Source: Anaeramoeba flamelloides (taxonomy: Eukaryota; Metamonada; Anaeramoebidae). From it: 64,000 nucleotides of DNA. This document shows, piece after piece, positions 32,834-45,595 of this stretch; position 1 is the stretch's first letter; each line of letters starts with the position of its first letter. The notes under the pieces are model-generated. The model was given only the letters and a program-made list of their open reading frames with translations, was not told the DNA's origin and did no database searches. The stretch covers positions 3,720,001 through 3,784,000 of the forward strand of contig JANTQA010000072.1 in assembly GCA_027625915.1 (NCBI GenBank), written 5' to 3'. The position numbers and the translations under genes were made by a program.

Positions 32834-34607
32834 TAAAATCGTTTTGGAAATTCTTTATAAATAAAAAGTAATTTGTTTATCAAAAATTTTACAAATAAAA
32901 GTTTTTTCAATTAAGAATTAAAAAATAAAACCGATTAAAGAAAAAGTAATTGTTCAAATGTTACAGATAAGATCAATAAATAAACGATTTTTTTTTTCAG
33001 AGTCGTTTTACAAAAGTGAGGACTTTTTTCAGAATTAAAACTTTTTGAAAGATTTTATTTTAAAAAAAGTGATTACCAACCTTTAAATGTGGGGTGTGAA
33101 ATAAAGTTCTATTTTTAAAAAATAATTTCTCACTTTTTTCAAAACCGAAAACTTTTTGAATAGTTTTGATTTTGGTCTCCTAATAAAAAAAACCTTTCTT
33201 TTTCAAAATAGGTATATTTTTTCGTGATCAATTTATTTAATTATTTTGATTATCACCTTTTTAATTAGTACGTGAACCTATTGACTAGGATTTATTCTAC
33301 TCTCATTTTTATTAAAATTTCAATTTGGATATATTTAGTTAAATAAATGATTTTGATAGTTCAATTTCTCAGAAATTTAGGTACCCGAAATTGATAATAT
33401 GTACCTAATCCCTTTGGTAACATCAAGGATTCGTTTGAAAATATTTCAAAGAAAGGAAAGAATTATTAGGAATCAAAAAAAAATTCGTCCCAAATCACAG
33501 TAAACACAAGTTTTTGAAATTAAAATACAAAAAAAAAAAAAAGAAAAGGAAATTATTTGGTTTTGCTGGTTTGGGATTGTTTTTGGGTTTTTTCAGTTTC
33601 TTCTTTTTCTTCTTTTTCATAAAAAAGAATAAAAAAGATTTTGGTGAGTTGTGTATGTGTTGAGTTTGTTTGTTGTCTCGAATTTGTAAAATTAGAATGA
33701 TTTTGGGAAATTGAATTTTCATCGATCAAGAAAAGAGAAAAAGAAAAAAGCAAAAGAAAGATAAAAAAAAACAACTTACTTAAATTAATTTGAAAATAAT
33801 AAGACAGGTAAGGCGAATGTGATTACAAGTCGTTCTTGTTTTTGGAAGTTGATTTACTTGTTGTAAATTAAAAAAAATGAAATTTGAAGACTGAATTAAG
33901 TTTTGATTAAAGGCAAAACATGTCTTTTGAAATATTTTGTCTTTGGTTGTGAAATATTCAAGAATTTGTCAAGTCTATATTTTGAAACGAATTGTTCTCC
34001 AGGATGTTCAAAATTAAAGGTGTAACATATGTTATCAAGAGTATTTTTGTATTTTATTATTTTTTCAAAGGATTGAAATGTTGTGTTGGAAATGTTTTTT
34101 AAAATAACTGTTGTTTGAAGGATTTTGTTGTGTAGGTGTTTGAAACAAGTGTAATTTATTTTTTTGGTTGTGAAGAACTTCTTTACTTGTATCCTGTTGT
34201 TTGAATTTTACATTTTCTTGGATTTTTTATCTTATCAAAATGAATTTTATTCGAACAAAAGTTTTCTAACGAAGATAAAAAGGAAATGGTTAAAAATTTA
34301 TTTCTATTTCTTCAAATTCAAATTTTTGAAACAAACTCCATTTCCTAAATATAGGTTCCCCAATACTGTGTTCAATTCAAATCCCCTATTTTTTGAGAAA
34401 ATACAAGAGAAAGAATTCAAACTCAACACAAAAATAAAAAACAAATATCTATTTCTGTAATAGTCAACTTTCAAGTTCGAAAAGACAAAAAGATCTCAAA
34501 ACAAGGATTACTACACGTCTCACATTAAAATTACTGATTTGACAATTCAGTAAAAAAAAAAAGCGAAATAAACATTTATTTTTTTATATTTTGTTTGGAT
34601 TTCAAAA
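32834..34607. other. Intergenic upstream of the RCC1/BTB gene
   Basis: Mostly unstructured AT-rich sequence. A minus-strand frame at 33553-33774 reads a leader-like hydrophobic start (FFFIFLLLFSFSLFLIDENS) and then an Asn/Ser/Thr-rich stretch, but has no ATG. The last few hundred bases must hold the promoter; no motif recognised. Confidence 0.35.
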
Positions 34608-37600
34608 ATGGAATCACTAATTTATGTTGGTGGTCAGAAAGAAAGCATTCAATTTCTTTTTGATCCCTTAGATTCGAACCTACCAAAAATGACACAAGTG
34701 TCTAATGAACAAATCCAAAACCAAAGAGAAATCAAAAAAATTGTATCTGGTAACAGACAAAATTTCCTCCTTTGGAGAAATAACAACACTTTAGAATTTT
34801 ATCGAAATGATAAGCCAATGAAGCAATTCTCAATCAAAAATGAAATTGTGAAAGGCATTTACTCTGGTTATACAACTTATTTAATTTTGACCGAATCTGG
34901 AAATGTTTTTTCTTTGTCTGAAAAAACTGCTTATCATGAAGTCCCTTTAGACGATCCTGAAAATAGCACCTTCGATGAAATAAGACCTATTCCTTTTTTT
35001 AATGAAGAAGAAAATAATAGAAAGGTGCAATCAATAGCAATGTCTGGATGGTCAAGTTATTATGTTTGTAAAGACGGTACAATGTATGGAAACGGTTTTA
35101 ATAAGGTAAAAAATAATCCCCAAAAATTCTTCTTCTTTTTTTTTTTTTTTTTTTTTCTTTTTTTTCTCATTTCGGAACGGTAGCTTTGGAAAAACGATCT
35201 TGTAAAGTACATTTCTTCTCGTCTTTTCGAAGAAATCTCTCAAAAACACTTGGTACTTTTATTTGAATTGTAAATGGGAAAAATTTTCACTTCGTTTTCG
35301 ATTTCCTTTTTCAAATAAATCTACAAATTACAACCTACTTGCTTGAAAGCTCTCTTGATAAAAAAAAAAAATCTGGAAAAGGAAGTAAAAATGATTCCCA
35401 TTTATCGTTCAAATACCAGTATTATTTGAAAATAGAAAAAATTTCGTTTTTTTAAACTATCTAGTAGGAATATACTTATTACAGTGCTTTGGTTGTCAAA
35501 GAAATAACCAGGTATACACACACCCTAAATTTCCTTCAAGTATCGAGTGAATAGTGATCCTAAAAAAATCTTTTACTTAAGGGATTATTGTCATTATGTG
35601 AATGCGACTATAATGTAAGAATTCTTGTAATTAGGCGTAAATGGTATTAGTGATGCCATAGCTCAAATAGTTTCTAAAAAATCTAGAAAAAAAATATTGA
35701 ACAAAAAATTATCTGATTTTTTTACGAAAGATCACTATTAAAAATTCTCATTTTGAAATTTTTTTTAAAAATTCCTTTTCCAAATCTAAAAATAGAAGCC
35801 GAAAAAAAAGTATTCAAGGATTTAATAATTCTTATTTAGAACTTTTAAAAGAATCTATTTTTTCATTTTTTTAATCTCAAAGATTAACTCAATAATCATC
35901 AACAAAAAAAACCCAAGAATGATTCGTTTGGTTTCCCTTTTATAAAAGCTAGTTGTATGATCAGAATATTTCTAATATGTGAAAATAATTTGTCAGAATA
36001 ATCTATTGGTTAATTATTTAATTTTTAGCAAATAAAATGGTATTTTTAGCCACTATTCTGCACTTCTCGACAAATTTAAGAAAGATATTTTGCAGCTTTG
36101 AAGTCTGAATACTGATGATTCAACCTTTCGATTTTTCTTGAAATGCATATTTTTTTCTGAAATTTTTGGTTGATTTATACTTTTAATACAAGGATCATTT
36201 TTAATTCAACAGATCAACAAATAGTACTATTTTACTAAGAAAATTATTAGAGACATTGAAAAAACTATGAAAAACTAATGCAATTTACATTCAATAGCAG
36301 CAGGGCTTCATTTTAGACTTCTGCTTGATATACGCTAGTCCCGTAAATAATAAAAAAAAATTCACAAATAAAAATGCTTTACCATTTGAGAAAAAAAGTC
36401 AAACGGGAAAAGATGTTCAACATGATTTTTAATTGGGAACATTAATAGAACCTGGAAATGAAAAACTAAGATCAATTATTAAAACAAAAATTAAATAAAT
36501 TAAGCTAAAATGAAGTATTCACTACAATAACGGTTTTTTTAATACTATCTTTTGTATGGGTTTTTCTTTGATTGATCAATTATTAAAAATTTGTTGAAAA
36601 AATTTATATATTTTTGAGATCTCTCAAAACAACTCTTTTCAGATTTGGATTTTCAATCAAGGAGATCTAAATTGTGTTTGTTGGTTCGATTGATAACAAT
36701 ATAATGGATTATTCTTTGAAAGTTGATTTGTTTCTTCTTTTTATTGATTTTACTTTCCGTTTTTAGGTTCCTTTAATGTTCCCAATTAAAAATCATGTTG
36801 AATTTTTTTTTCCAGCTTGGCTTTTTTTTTTTTTTTTTTGCAATAGTGGCCTTCATTTAAGAGAACTGTAATCTTTTTAGACCATTCCCGTGTCTCAATG
36901 CGTTATTATACTCTACCGTGTGTTTTACAATTTACTTAATTAAATCTCTCAAAAGAATAGTCACAAAAATCATCTTAATTTAGTGTTGAAAATGAAGAAT
37001 CTAGGGGAAAATATACAAAAATTGTTTTCAAACTAAATAATTTCACCTCAAATAAATTAATTGTTTAATTTTCTTTAGGTAAATAAAATTTGAATTTCTT
37101 TTCTTAGAAATATTGTTTTTTGTGGACTACATTTGTATATTCAGAATTGAAGAGTGATTCGTATCTGATAAGTTCATTTTATACTAGCTTATCTAATCTT
37201 CAAAAAATCTTCAAAAAACCCTGAAAAAATCCCCAAAAAATCCTCAAAAAAACATCATTTTTTCAACACTTAGTCAATAACTTTACACAGTTAAATTTTA
37301 ACAACAAAAATTTTTTTACGCTTTTTGATAATCGATTACTAATGATAAAACGAATTAAAAATATCAAAATCATAAAAATATAAAAATATTTGAATTCCTT
37401 TTTATTTTTTGTTGTATTTTTTTATGAATTGGCGAAAAAAAAATAATAATTGTATTACTTAGTAATTTTTCTCAAAAATAATCGGAGTCGCTTTTTTTGT
37501 CTCAAACTGTTAAAAAATTTATTTTTTTCAAGAAAGAAAGTTATGAAAACTGTATCAACAAATTAAAACAAAATATTTATTTATTTTTTTTTTTCCCAAC

Positions 37601-40600
37601 AAAACATTAAAAAGTATCAAATTAGGTTCTATTAATAAAATAAAGAAGATTTTGTAGTGCCAATTAAGAGAAGATTACATTTTTTTAAAAAGATTTTCTA
37701 CATAAATCAGATAGCTCACATAAACCATATCATACCTATAATTTTTTGAGTATTTTTCGTTTATATCAAAATGATGGTTTAATTTTCTCAAAGTAGTTCT
37801 GGGTACTCTTTGGTTTCTGGATCTGGAAATTTTATTTTTTATTTCTTTTCTTATTTGTAATCAACCCTTTTTATTTATCTTATATGTATATATATATATA
37901 TATATATACGTATATAATAATCTCTTTTATATTTTGAAAGAAAAAAGAATTATAATAATTTTAATGAAGTGAAAATTTATATGGATAGAGGTTAAATTAA
38001 ATAAGATCCAATATTTACAACCCTCCTTAAATAACAGTGATGAAATAAAAAAATTATTTTATTTCTCTAAAAAAAGAAAAAGAATAAACAATATTGATTT
38101 TAATCGAAAATTACTTTTTCAAAAATCGAAAAGAATTATTGAGGAAGAAAATTAAATTCAAAAACAAAAACAACTTTTATACAATTATTTTAAAATCAGA
38201 CTATCACAAATAAGCAAAGAAAAGTTTAACTAATTAAAAATTAATTATTAGGTATTATCATCAATATTAGATTTTTAATGAAAAATTGAAAAATTAGTGA
38301 TTAAATTATCTTTTCGCAATATTTATATTATCTGAATTTTTTTGTTTTTTGAGTGATATTATTCGTAATTTCCCAAAATATTAAAAAACCAAGATAATCT
38401 ACAAATTCACAAGAATCAAAAAAAAAAAGTTGTAAAAAATTGAATTAAAATTTTGTTTTAAAATAAACAAGGGTGGCACCAAATGAATTTGTAATTTACA
38501 ATAAAAACACTTACTATTAATGTTTGCTTAAGTGATGATGATCAAGTTTTCACAAATTTAAATAATTTTTTTCTCAACTTTTCAATTTTTATCAGAACTC
38601 TGGAAATTATTATTTTTTTTTTTTTAACGACAATGGTTGGTTGAAGTAGAATTACTGTGATGTTGTGCAGATATTACTGCAATGTAAAAAGTACGAAACC
38701 GATCAAGTATTTTTTTTAAGGAAGCTAGTACATTTTACCATTTTGAAAAATTTTAATTGTGTAAACCTTAATGAAAAATATTTTTTGAGTTACACAAGAT
38801 ATTGGAACTTTGGAACCAAAAAATCATACGCACATCTATTTGTGAAAAGAAAAGAACCCAAAGTAAATCAGAGTTAAATTTTTCAAAATTTCAATTTTTT
38901 CAACATTTTTTTTGATTAAATTTTTGGTTTTATTAAATTTGGTTTTGGATCAAGAAATGTGTTTATACGAATGAGTAAAATTAATCAAAGACTAAACCAA
39001 AAAAATATAGACCCGAAAAAGGTGTGTCTTTGAAACAAATAGGATTTTTCTACAATCATTTTCACTGTTTCAATAACATTATAATAACAGGTTTTTCCTT
39101 TGTGACTGATAGAGCTTGCAATAAAAAATTATTTTACAAGTGAATTACCTTATCAAAAAAAAATTGAAAAAAAATTGAAAAAAAATTGAAAAAAAATTCA
39201 AAAAAGTGAAAAAAAAAGAAAAAATGTGAAAAAATGTTTTCAATTTTCAAATTTTGTAAATACATTTTCACTTCTAATACCCAATAAAACTTTATAAAAA
39301 CACATGTAATCCATTCACTTATTACAATTGACCCCTTTGACTAGAAAATAGTTTATATTTCAAAACAACAAAACTTTTTTAAAAAAAAATTCGAAAATTT
39401 CCAGTTTCATTTTCATTGGTTTTTAATTCTTTTTTTTTTTTTTTAACAAAAATAATAATAATAATAATAATAAAAATAATAAAAAAATAATAAAAACGTT
39501 TAAAGGGGAGACTTGGTGACGGAACAAAAAACGCACATCAAAGCAAACCAGTCATAATTTATAAATCTGTTTCAAGAATTTTTTCAGGGGTACAAGGGTA
39601 TTGTGTTTTTATAATCACCACTGACGATAATATCCTTGGATGTGGTTCCAATCGGTGCGGGAGGTTAGGAATTGGTAATACTAAAGATTGCAGTTCCCCG
39701 ATCAACGTGCCCAAACTTGATCTTAAGGGATCGGATATTTTGGATATCTCTTGTGCCTGCGAGCATACAGTTATCCTTACTAATGAAGGCAAAACCTTTT
39801 CCACTGGTCAAAGTTCGGATTATAATGGAACCGGTACTTCTGCACTATATTTCAACGAAATTAGTGCATTTAAAGATAAAAAAATAATTAAGATAGATAC
39901 TGGAACATACATAACATTAGCGTTAACATCCCAAAATGAATTATATGGATGGGGCTTTAGCACAGAAGAATTCTACTCAAGAAATGAATTTAAAACGAAA
40001 CAAAAGAATGGAAAATGGATTTTACCAATAAAAATTAATTTGCCCCAAGTTTTCCAAAATAATTCACTTCCTTTGAATTTTTCTTGTGCCACAAGAAAAT
40101 ATTTCCTTTATATGGATTTGAATTCTTGCCTAAAAGAAGACTTTAGGAATTTATTTGAATCTAAAAAATATTATGATTCAATTATTAGCCTTTCAAACGA
40201 AAAAGAATCAAATAATGAAATTAAAATCCATAAAATGTTAGTTGAATTAAGAACCAAGTTAAAAATAGATCAAATTCAAAAAGTATTAAATGAAAATAAT
40301 ATTAATACAGAGGAACTTAAATTATTTTTAAAATGGATATATTTCGATGAAATAAACAACTCAAATGCCTTAAAAAAAATATTTAATTTTTTAAATTTAA
40401 GTTACCCACCTGAAAATGGATTGGAAAAAGATTTATCTAGATTATTTAACGATGAAGATTCTAAAGATTTTAAAATTCTTATTAAAGAAGATGAGGAATA
40501 TGAGGAGGAGGGGGGAGAGGATGAAGAGGCATTTGAAGAAATACCCGTACATAAAATTATCCTCTTGGCGAGATCTGGCCTCTTTAGAGAAATGTTTGAA

Positions 40601-40831
40601 AATATAAATGAAAAGGACAAAAAGATAAACCAAATCAAAGACTATTCTGGCAAATCTTTTGAAAGTTTGGAACTTTTAATCAAATATTTTTATACAGATA
40701 AAATTGAATTAACTGCCGATGATGATCCAGAACTGATCTTTGAAGAATTAAATGATTCAATAGAATATTACCTTTTAAACAAAAATTCTAATTTCAATAC
40801 TGAATTAAATAAATGTAAAACATTTAATTAG
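34608..40831 (+). CDS. RCC1-repeat protein with two C-terminal BTB domains, two exons
   Basis: RCC1 repeats form a beta-propeller; with BTB domains such proteins usually act as cullin-3 adaptors or scaffolds. Exons are 34608-35105 and 39506-40831, joined in phase 0, giving 607 residues. The join reads MYGNGFNK then GRLGDGTKNAHQSKPVIIYK, restoring an RCC1 repeat. Further repeat text is RIFSGVQGYCVFIITTDDN, LGCGSNRCGRLGIGN, CACEHTVILTNEGKTFSTG and LALTSQNELYGWG. The propeller covers about residues 1-335. A first, degenerate BTB-like region (IKIHKMLVELRTKL, then FLKWIYFDE) lies around 375-450. A second (VHKIILLARSGLFREMF; LELLIKYFYTDKIEL) follows from about 513. Within it an acidic insert (EDEEYEEEGGEDEEAFEE) splits the first strands. 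ATG 34608 has no upstream in-frame competitor and begins the first blade. Confidence 0.87.
36385..36830. mobile_element. Inverted-repeat MITE family M4, copy in RCC1 intron
   Basis: The left arm contains GATGTTCAACATGATTTTTA then ATTGGGAACATTAA. The right arm (about 36765-36830) reads AGGTTCCTTTAATGTTCCCA then ATTAAAAATCATGTTGAA. About 445 bp, no coding sequence. The TTTTTAATTGGGAACATTA core is shared with 52419-52883. Confidence 0.7.
39050..39370 (+). repeat. Repeat family R7, copy 3
   Basis: Matches 4700-4950: GTTTCAATAACATTATAATA, CTTGCAATAAAAAAT, then AATGTGAAAAAATG and TTCACTTATTACAATTGAC. It includes an expanded run of GAAAAAAAATT units. Confidence 0.6.
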
Positions 40832-41284
40832 AAATTATATTTATATTATCAAGAATTTTGATTCTTAAAATGGCAAATTCCAATTGAAGCGAATGTTAAA
40901 GGATATTAATCTTAATTTTCAAAACATTGCTACATATACATTGGACCAATAAACAGTTTATTCCTATTTTTATTAAAATTAGAATTTATTTTTTTTAAAA
41001 AATTTTCAGATCAATAATTGTTTTGGTTGTTTTTTTTTTTTTTATTATTATTTTTTGGTGATAAATTTTTTTTTCTGAAAATATATTTGTTATTTATAAA
41101 ATAAGTAGGATTTTGAAAAGTAATAAAGTTTAGCATTTATTAAATATTTTTTTCATTCAGGCATATTTTCTACACATACTCTAAACCAATTTAGTAAACA
41201 ATATTTACTAATAGTTTTTTTTTTTTTTTATTTTTTTTGAAGGAGGGAGTTATATAATCTTCTTATAGCTGATATATTTATTGT

Positions 41285-41460
41285 GAGAATTTTTTTTTGA
41301 TTGGACAATTAATAGATTTTCGTTAGGTTTTTTTTACTTTTTGAAATAAACCAAAAATTTATTAAAATTTTCTGTTTATTTCAAAAAGTAAAAAAAGCCT
41401 AGAACACTTTATAAATAAAAACAAAAAGTGAATAAAACCTAGGTACTTGAGGGAGATTTT
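41285..41460. repeat. Foldback repeat F1
   Basis: Closely matches the 13750-13900 unit: AATAGATTTTCGTTAGGTTT, TTACTTTTTGAAATAAACCA, AATTTTCTGTTTATTTCAAA and AAGTAAAAAAAGCCTAGAA, ending in CCTAGGTACTTGAGG. This is the best-preserved pair outside the PTB introns. Confidence 0.65.
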
Positions 41461-42949
41461 CATTATGTTTTCGAGAATTTAAAAGAATAGAGTAAAATCT
41501 ATTGATTTTTCTCCATTCTTTTGAATACAAGAAAATCACTTTTAGGTTATTTTAAAAAAATTGTTATGATCAGAAAGGCAATTTTTTTCTTTGAAAAAAA
41601 AAAAAAAAAAACACTTTTAACTCTTCTTTAAAATTCTGGAAAAGTTCCATTAGATTTTTTTGAATTTCTTAAATTAAAATAAACCTAGGTACTCTACTGC
41701 ATTTAATGACACTTACCTTGTTAATTAAATTTTTGTTTTGAAATTTCAATAAATAATCATAATTTTCTTTAAATTCACTAATGAAAAAATAAAGAATGAG
41801 TCTTTATTTTGAATAAGATAAAAGATATTATTCTTTTTGTATTATTTAACAGGTATTAAGTTTTTAACTCGAATTATCTTATATTTTTTTTGTATAAATA
41901 TATATTTTCATAAAAAATGATCAAGATCGTCGAGTATTTCTAAAATGGTATATTTCTTGCATAAATTATAATATATTTCTTTTATTTAATTCTTAAGATA
42001 TCAACACAAGAATATTTATTTAGATAATTTTTGAAATTTCAGAGTTTTAGTTTCCATAAATAGAACTGTTCCATTTTAAAATACTTTTTTATTTATATTT
42101 TCTTTTCATTTGAGAAAAATAAAGACAATTTTTAAAATTTTCTATCCATTTCTTAAATTAAATTAAATTGTAGTAAGGTTTTTTTATTATTATTTTTTGA
42201 TAGGATAATAAAATAAAAAATTATATTCTTTTATTTAAAATATTTAAAAAAAATAGGCAGATATTGGTATTAGATGGTACTTAACCGCGCTTTCCATTAT
42301 TTTTTTAATTTCTGTTTTGATTTGAAAATCAATAGATATTTTCTAAAAAAAAAAAAACAAGAATAAAAAATATACAGTTATTTTTTTCAAAAATTAAATG
42401 AATTGGGAAAAATCTCTATGTATTATTATCCCTTTTAAAAAAATTGAAAAGATGAGCACCCAACAATAGTTAAAAAATGTCAGTACCCAAAACATAATTT
42501 TTAATATTATTATCTTTAATATTTTTTAAATTTTCTAAACTTTTCGTTGTAGAACTATTTATTATTAAATTTAGTCTAAATCGATTTAATTTAATAATTA
42601 TTCATTTTCTATTTATGAATTAAGGTTTTAATTTTTTTTTTTTTTTACATTTTCATTTTTTTGAATAATCCTTGAAATTACCAAGTATTTCTAATTTCTA
42701 CTTGGGTATATACTTTTGTTAATCAAATGTAATTCTTACTTGATTAATTTTTTGCTTCTGTTTTATATTATTATATTCTTGTGAAATGTGAATTAATTGT
42801 TAAATCTTTTGTGATTTTTTCATTTATCCTGATATCTATAGACTTGAAATCTGTTTGAGTTAGATTAAAAATAATTAATTATAAAATAAGTGATCAATAT
42901 ATAATGTTTTAAACATTTGTAATTTTATTCCATAATTAATTTTACTTTT

Positions 42950-43490
42950 TAAAATCGATTATTATTTTTTTAAAATCATCTTGGACTTTTTCAAGTTTTA
43001 TGTAAATATTTTTCTTTTTTAAACGAAATTCCTAATTAGTTTATTTCCGCTTCTTTGTTTAATTTTAAAGTTTTTAACGAATTAGGATTCATTCCAAATT
43101 CTTATAAAAGTTTATAAATTATTATTAAATTTTTATCAATTTGTTGGGTATGGTCTTTCTCTATAAAAAAATAAAATATCAATAGAAATTTGAATTCAAT
43201 TAACTAAATCTTTTATTTTTTCAATTTGGGGATAGTTAGATATTATCAGCATTAAGGGGAAACAGGAAATTCTTGTTAAACCATAATTCTCTATTTTTTA
43301 TTATATTTTTGTAGCTAAAATATGATTTTCTTGTTTTTATATATTTATTGAGTAGATGGTGAACTAATTTATACCAAATTGTGTCAAAGTATATCTTTAA
43401 TATTGATTGTGACCAAAAATATTATTTTACTATTTCTTTTTGTGTTTTTTTTTTTCTTTATTAGATAATATAAAATAGTATTACTATTTT
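42950..43490 (-). mobile_element. LINE fragment, heavily decayed
   Basis: The minus strand aligns with 11390-11570. Both contain a stretch like AATAATTTATAAA then GAATTTGGAATGAATCC, and farther on AGAAAAATATTTA and GAAAAAGTCCAAGATGATTT. It translates only in broken frames. Confidence 0.6.
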
Positions 43491-44049
43491 TGAATCTATT
43501 TTTTTTGAAGTAGTTGAATTACAAAATAGATACTAAATTCCTGTATACTTCCTTTTCTTTATGAATTGGGTTGAAGAAAAAACTGCTAAACATTAAAATT
43601 GATGTTGGATAATTAAAGGGATTCATTTGTCTCTAAATATAGAAATAAATTAAAAACTTTTTTCTTTAAAGAATCAATGAAATTTTTGTTTATATTGTCA
43701 ATACAATATAAAAATACACTTTAGATAATGATAAAAAATAAATTATCTCTTTTTTATTTGTTTTTTTTTTTTTATTGACATCCAATTTGTGAGAATTTAA
43801 TTTTATCAAAAAAATTACTGATTTAAACCCTAATACAAAATTTTTAATACGCCAAAATTCAATTTTTGATAAAAAAAACTTGCTTAATCAATTCTTGAAG
43901 AAATACCAGATTATAACCATTTGTTAATTGGAATGTTAACACTTGTTAATAAATTAAAAACTCACAAAACAAAAAATAAATAATTATCAATACAAATAAA
44001 TCATGGGAGTGTTAAAAATTTTGGAGAGAGGAAAACAAAAAAAAATACA

Positions 44050-44400
44050 TTTGTAAATTTGTTTAAATTCTATTAGGTCTATTGATGGATCAAATTGCTA
44101 GATACTGTCAACTAATACTATTTTAGTTCTTCTATTTTGAACAACTCAACTTTATCATAATATCAATTGTTGGAAAAAAAATTGATCGAACCAAACAAGT
44201 TACGTAATTCAAAAAATGAAATGAAAACAAAAACTAAAAGATGAAAAAATGATTTTCAAATTTCACAAAAATTAAAGTTATTTCCAATTTGAATGAAATT
44301 GTATTATTGTGTTTGTTTGGAATGTTTTAGCTGTGTGGAAAATTCTGGAATTTTAGTTTATTTTTTTGATATGTTATTAAATCATAACTTTTATATAAAG
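44050..44400 (+). mobile_element. Repeat family R6, copy 2 (interior)
   Basis: Aligns with 47540-47860. Decayed frames read LFKFY, MDQIARYCQ-like text and KKLIEPNKLRNSKNEM, matching LLKFQHQLLFDKMIRYQ and IPDLKKQIR. The downstream non-coding part (ATTATTTCCAATTTGAATG) also matches. Confidence 0.5.
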
Positions 44401-45595
44401 AACAAAATATCAAATTTTAATACTTTTTTTTTCAGGAGTTAATCTTTTTTCCGGTTATTTCCTGTGAATGAGGTAATACCTTTTTAAAAAACTTTTAAAA
44501 TACAAAAGTTTCAAAAAATGAGTAGAAAAATTTATGAAAGTTTTTTTTTTAAGAGCTTCATCTCCCACATCACTAACATAGATTTATTTATATTTTTTTA
44601 TTAAAAAAAATGAAAAATCAAAAAAGAATTTTTTTAAGAAAAATATTATGGATTTTTTAAACTTTATTTCTTAAATAAGTTGTAATTTATTAAGCTAAAA
44701 ACAATTAAAAAAAACATATTTATTTTTTTATAATACTATGTTTTTACTTTTATTCCATTTTCATATCCATTATATTTAATTAAATTTTACATTTAATCAA
44801 TATCATCCAAGTTGTTATTTTTTTTTTTTTTCTAATATTTTAAACAAGGTTAGTCTATTTATCCAAGATTTATCATAAACTACAAGTTAAACATTATATA
44901 AAACAAATTGAATTTACAAAACATGTTTCTGTCGATAAAAGTGTTGAAGTAAATGCTATTTTATAATAATTTCTCAAAAAAAAATCCATAGATATTAAAT
45001 TAGTCAAAAAAATATTGGTTTCAGAGCTATAAAATTAAAAAAAAATTTAAAACATATTTTTATAGTAAAATTTTGTAAAATAAAGGACTTTAAAGGGTTT
45101 TCAAGTACAAGTTAAAATTTCAAAGCATTTCTAACTTATAAAATTAACTAAAAACAATATTTAGAACGGCTTGGGGACTGCTTTTTGTGTTTATAGATTT
45201 GAAATGTAAATAATAAAATATTATAAGTTCTAATTTTCGAAGGAAGTATAAAGGATCTATGAAAGGTAAAAATTATGGAATTTCCCATTTTTTTATCAAA
45301 GAAATTCACATTAGTAAATGTGAATGAGATTATATAACTCGTCCAAGAAAGTTTTTGACGATAATTTTTCCATCTTCACTCGAAAGTTAGTCATTAAATT
45401 AAATTTTTCCCCATTTAAGACAAAGATCAATAATCCAACACCATTCATTATTTTGACGAGTTTTGAAAAAAAACCGTAAAATCTCTTTCTCACTTTTTGG
45501 TACTTACATTTGCCCCTTGTAAAGTTAGAATCAACTAAAGGCGATCATTTTTTCCTTTTTAGTCAACTTTTTGAAAAAAATATTGTCTTTTTCAA

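Larger units (their letters stand above)
35106..39505 (+). other. Giant intron (4400 bp) of the RCC1/BTB gene
   Basis: Donor AAG|GTAAAA at 35106 and acceptor TTTAAAG|GGG ending 39505. The intron contains an inverted-repeat MITE (36385-36830), an R7 copy (39050-39370), a (TA)n tract at about 37886-37909, a tandem of GAAAAAAAATT units at 39160-39200 and an AAT microsatellite just before the acceptor. An open frame at 38665-38877 (ending YWNFGTKKSYAHLFVKRKEP) is coding-like but unidentified. Confidence 0.85.
40832..45595. other. Intergenic, repeat-rich
   Basis: Contains F1 foldbacks (41285-41460, 41620-41720 and 42280-42370), a minus-strand LINE fragment (42950-43490) and an R6 copy (44050-44400). 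The last 500 bp before the THH1-like gene show no repeat and presumably hold its promoter. The minus-strand frame at 45311-45493 lacks an ATG and is not called. Confidence 0.5.

Noticed and set aside
39559-39804. Minus-strand frame over the start of RCC1/BTB exon 2
   Set aside because: Antisense shadow of a well-supported RCC1 exon.
45311-45493. Minus-strand 60-codon frame upstream of the THH1-like gene
   Set aside because: Starts with GTG, has no ATG in a sensible position and no recognisable content; it probably lies in the promoter region.
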